From Exiguobacterium antarcticum DSM 14480 (GTDB taxonomy: Bacteria > Bacillota > Bacilli > Exiguobacteriales > Exiguobacteriaceae), in the NCBI RefSeq assembly GCF_000685865.1, contig NZ_JMKS01000003.1, forward strand, positions 62,001 to 126,000: a stretch of DNA of 64,000 nucleotides, read 5' to 3'. Shown here in pieces: positions 63,354-64,000 of the stretch. Position numbers and translations under genes: made by a program. Numbering within the stretch: position 1 is the stretch's first letter; every line of letters starts with the position of its first letter. The notes beneath the pieces are model-generated. The model worked only from the letters and a program-made list of their open reading frames with translations, had not been told where the DNA came from and did not search any database.

Positions 63354-64000
63354 GAACGACCGACCTCCTCTTTCTTACCGCCAGCCATCAAGAATCCTAG
63401 TTCGATCTCGTTTGTCTCTTTTGGATCGAGGAAGGCAACCGTTCGACCTTCATAAAGAACCGCAATTCGATCTGAAACTTGAAGAATTTCTTCTAGTTCA
63501 AACGAAATCAACAGAACAGCCCGGCCTTTTTCCCGTTCAAGAACCAATTGTTCATGAATGAATTCAATCGCTCCGACATCTAGTCCACGCGTTGGCTGTG
63601 CTGCAATCAGTAAGTCAGGTGAACGGTCAACCTCTCGGGCAATGATCGCTTTTTGCTGATTTCCACCCGATAAGGCACGAGCAAATGTTTCCGGACTTGG
63701 AGTTCGGACGTCGAACTTCTCGATTAAGGTTTTTGCTTTTTCCATGACCTGACCGTAGTTCATGATACCTGCTTTCGAATACGGTTGTTTGTAGTACGTT
63801 TGTAACACCATGTTATGCCCGATTGAATAATCCAACACAAGACCATGTTTATGTCGATCCTGTGGAATGTGTCCCACACCGGATTCTGTTACTTTTCGTG
63901 GTTTCAAGTTTTTGATTGACTTGTTATTGAGGAAAATTTCACCGCTATCTGCTTTACGAAGTCCTGTAATAGCTTCAATCAGCTCTGTTTGTCCATTTCC
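63350..64000 (-). CDS. nupO: nucleoside ABC transporter ATP-binding protein NupO, partial (runs off the right edge)
   Basis: The last ~216 residues of a two-cassette ABC ATPase, cut by the window end. The Walker A end 'GNGQTELIEAITGLRKADSG' begins at the edge; the signature 'LSGGNQQKAIIARE', Walker B 'DLLIAAQPTRGLDVGA' and 'LLISFELEEILQVSDR' follow. Codons continue in frame to 64000, so the internal TTG near 63907 is not a start. By gene order it energises NupP-NupQ. Confidence 0.92.
   Translation of the reverse strand, partial: GNGQTELIEAITGLRKADSGEIFLNNKSIKNLKPRKVTESGVGHIPQDRHKHGLVLDYSIGHNMVLQTYYKQPYSKAGIMNYGQVMEKAKTLIEKFDVRTPSPETFARALSGGNQQKAIIAREVDRSPDLLIAAQPTRGLDVGAIEFIHEQLVLEREKGRAVLLISFELEEILQVSDRIAVLYEGRTVAFLDPKETNEIELGFLMAGGKKEEVGRS

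Overview
The window looks like a Bacillales chromosome of moderate GC, most probably Exiguobacterium. The gene order follows the Bacillus subtilis nth-dnaD-asnS-aspB-ypmB-ypmA-dinG-panDCB-birA-cca-bshA stretch, then qcrABC-ypiFBA-aro-cheR-ndk-hep/men-hbs-yphFE-gpsA-der-ypfD-plsC-cmk-ypfA-prsW-ansA-ypdA-gudB-ypbH-recQ-ypbB-fer. Several Bacillus genes are missing from it: spoIVA beside hbs, mtrB and folE, trp-hisC-tyrA inside the aro cluster, and dapB-mgsA-bshB1 beside bshA. This suits a non-sporulating relative. The genus call is inferred from gene order and protein similarity, not from a database search.

Positions 1-14709 are accessory DNA, best read as the early and lysogeny half of a prophage. 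A leftward operon (8887 to 1213) encodes a Cro-like repressor, BRO/ORF6C antirepressor, excisionase-like protein, YqaJ exonuclease, RecT, a DnaD-type replication initiator, an ArpU/RinA-like regulator and many small proteins, three of them very short. Rightward come a CI-like repressor (9076), an Excalibur-domain membrane protein (9985), a RelA/SpoT-fold synthetase followed by a Panacea/SocA protein (11069-12553, a probable toxSAS toxin-antitoxin pair), a tyrosine integrase (12650) and a DUF3800 protein (13795). No terminase, capsid or tail gene is visible. An AT-rich secreted-protein gene (365) lies beyond the operon.

Positions 14756-16478 hold an IS1182-family element. It has split the intrinsic terminator next to nth and duplicated the whole 31-bp hairpin. 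The transposase frame has no stop codon inside the element.

Positions 16485-60675 are almost entirely leftward host genes for DNA repair and replication, tRNA charging, pantothenate, biotin regulation, CCA addition, bacillithiol, the menaquinol:cytochrome c reductase, the shikimate pathway, heptaprenyl/menaquinone synthesis, nucleoid protein, phospholipid synthesis, ribosome assembly and GTPase functions, c-di-GMP control of motility, glutamate catabolism and D-Ala-D-Ala ligation. A MerR/cobalamin-binding regulator at 57042 carries the CarH-type motif. Exceptions to leftward transcription are a YitT-family gene and ansA; fer (60961) also runs rightward. The right edge (61321-64000) holds a nucleoside ABC transporter operon (nupQ, nupP, partial nupO). 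No rRNA, tRNA or CRISPR array was seen.
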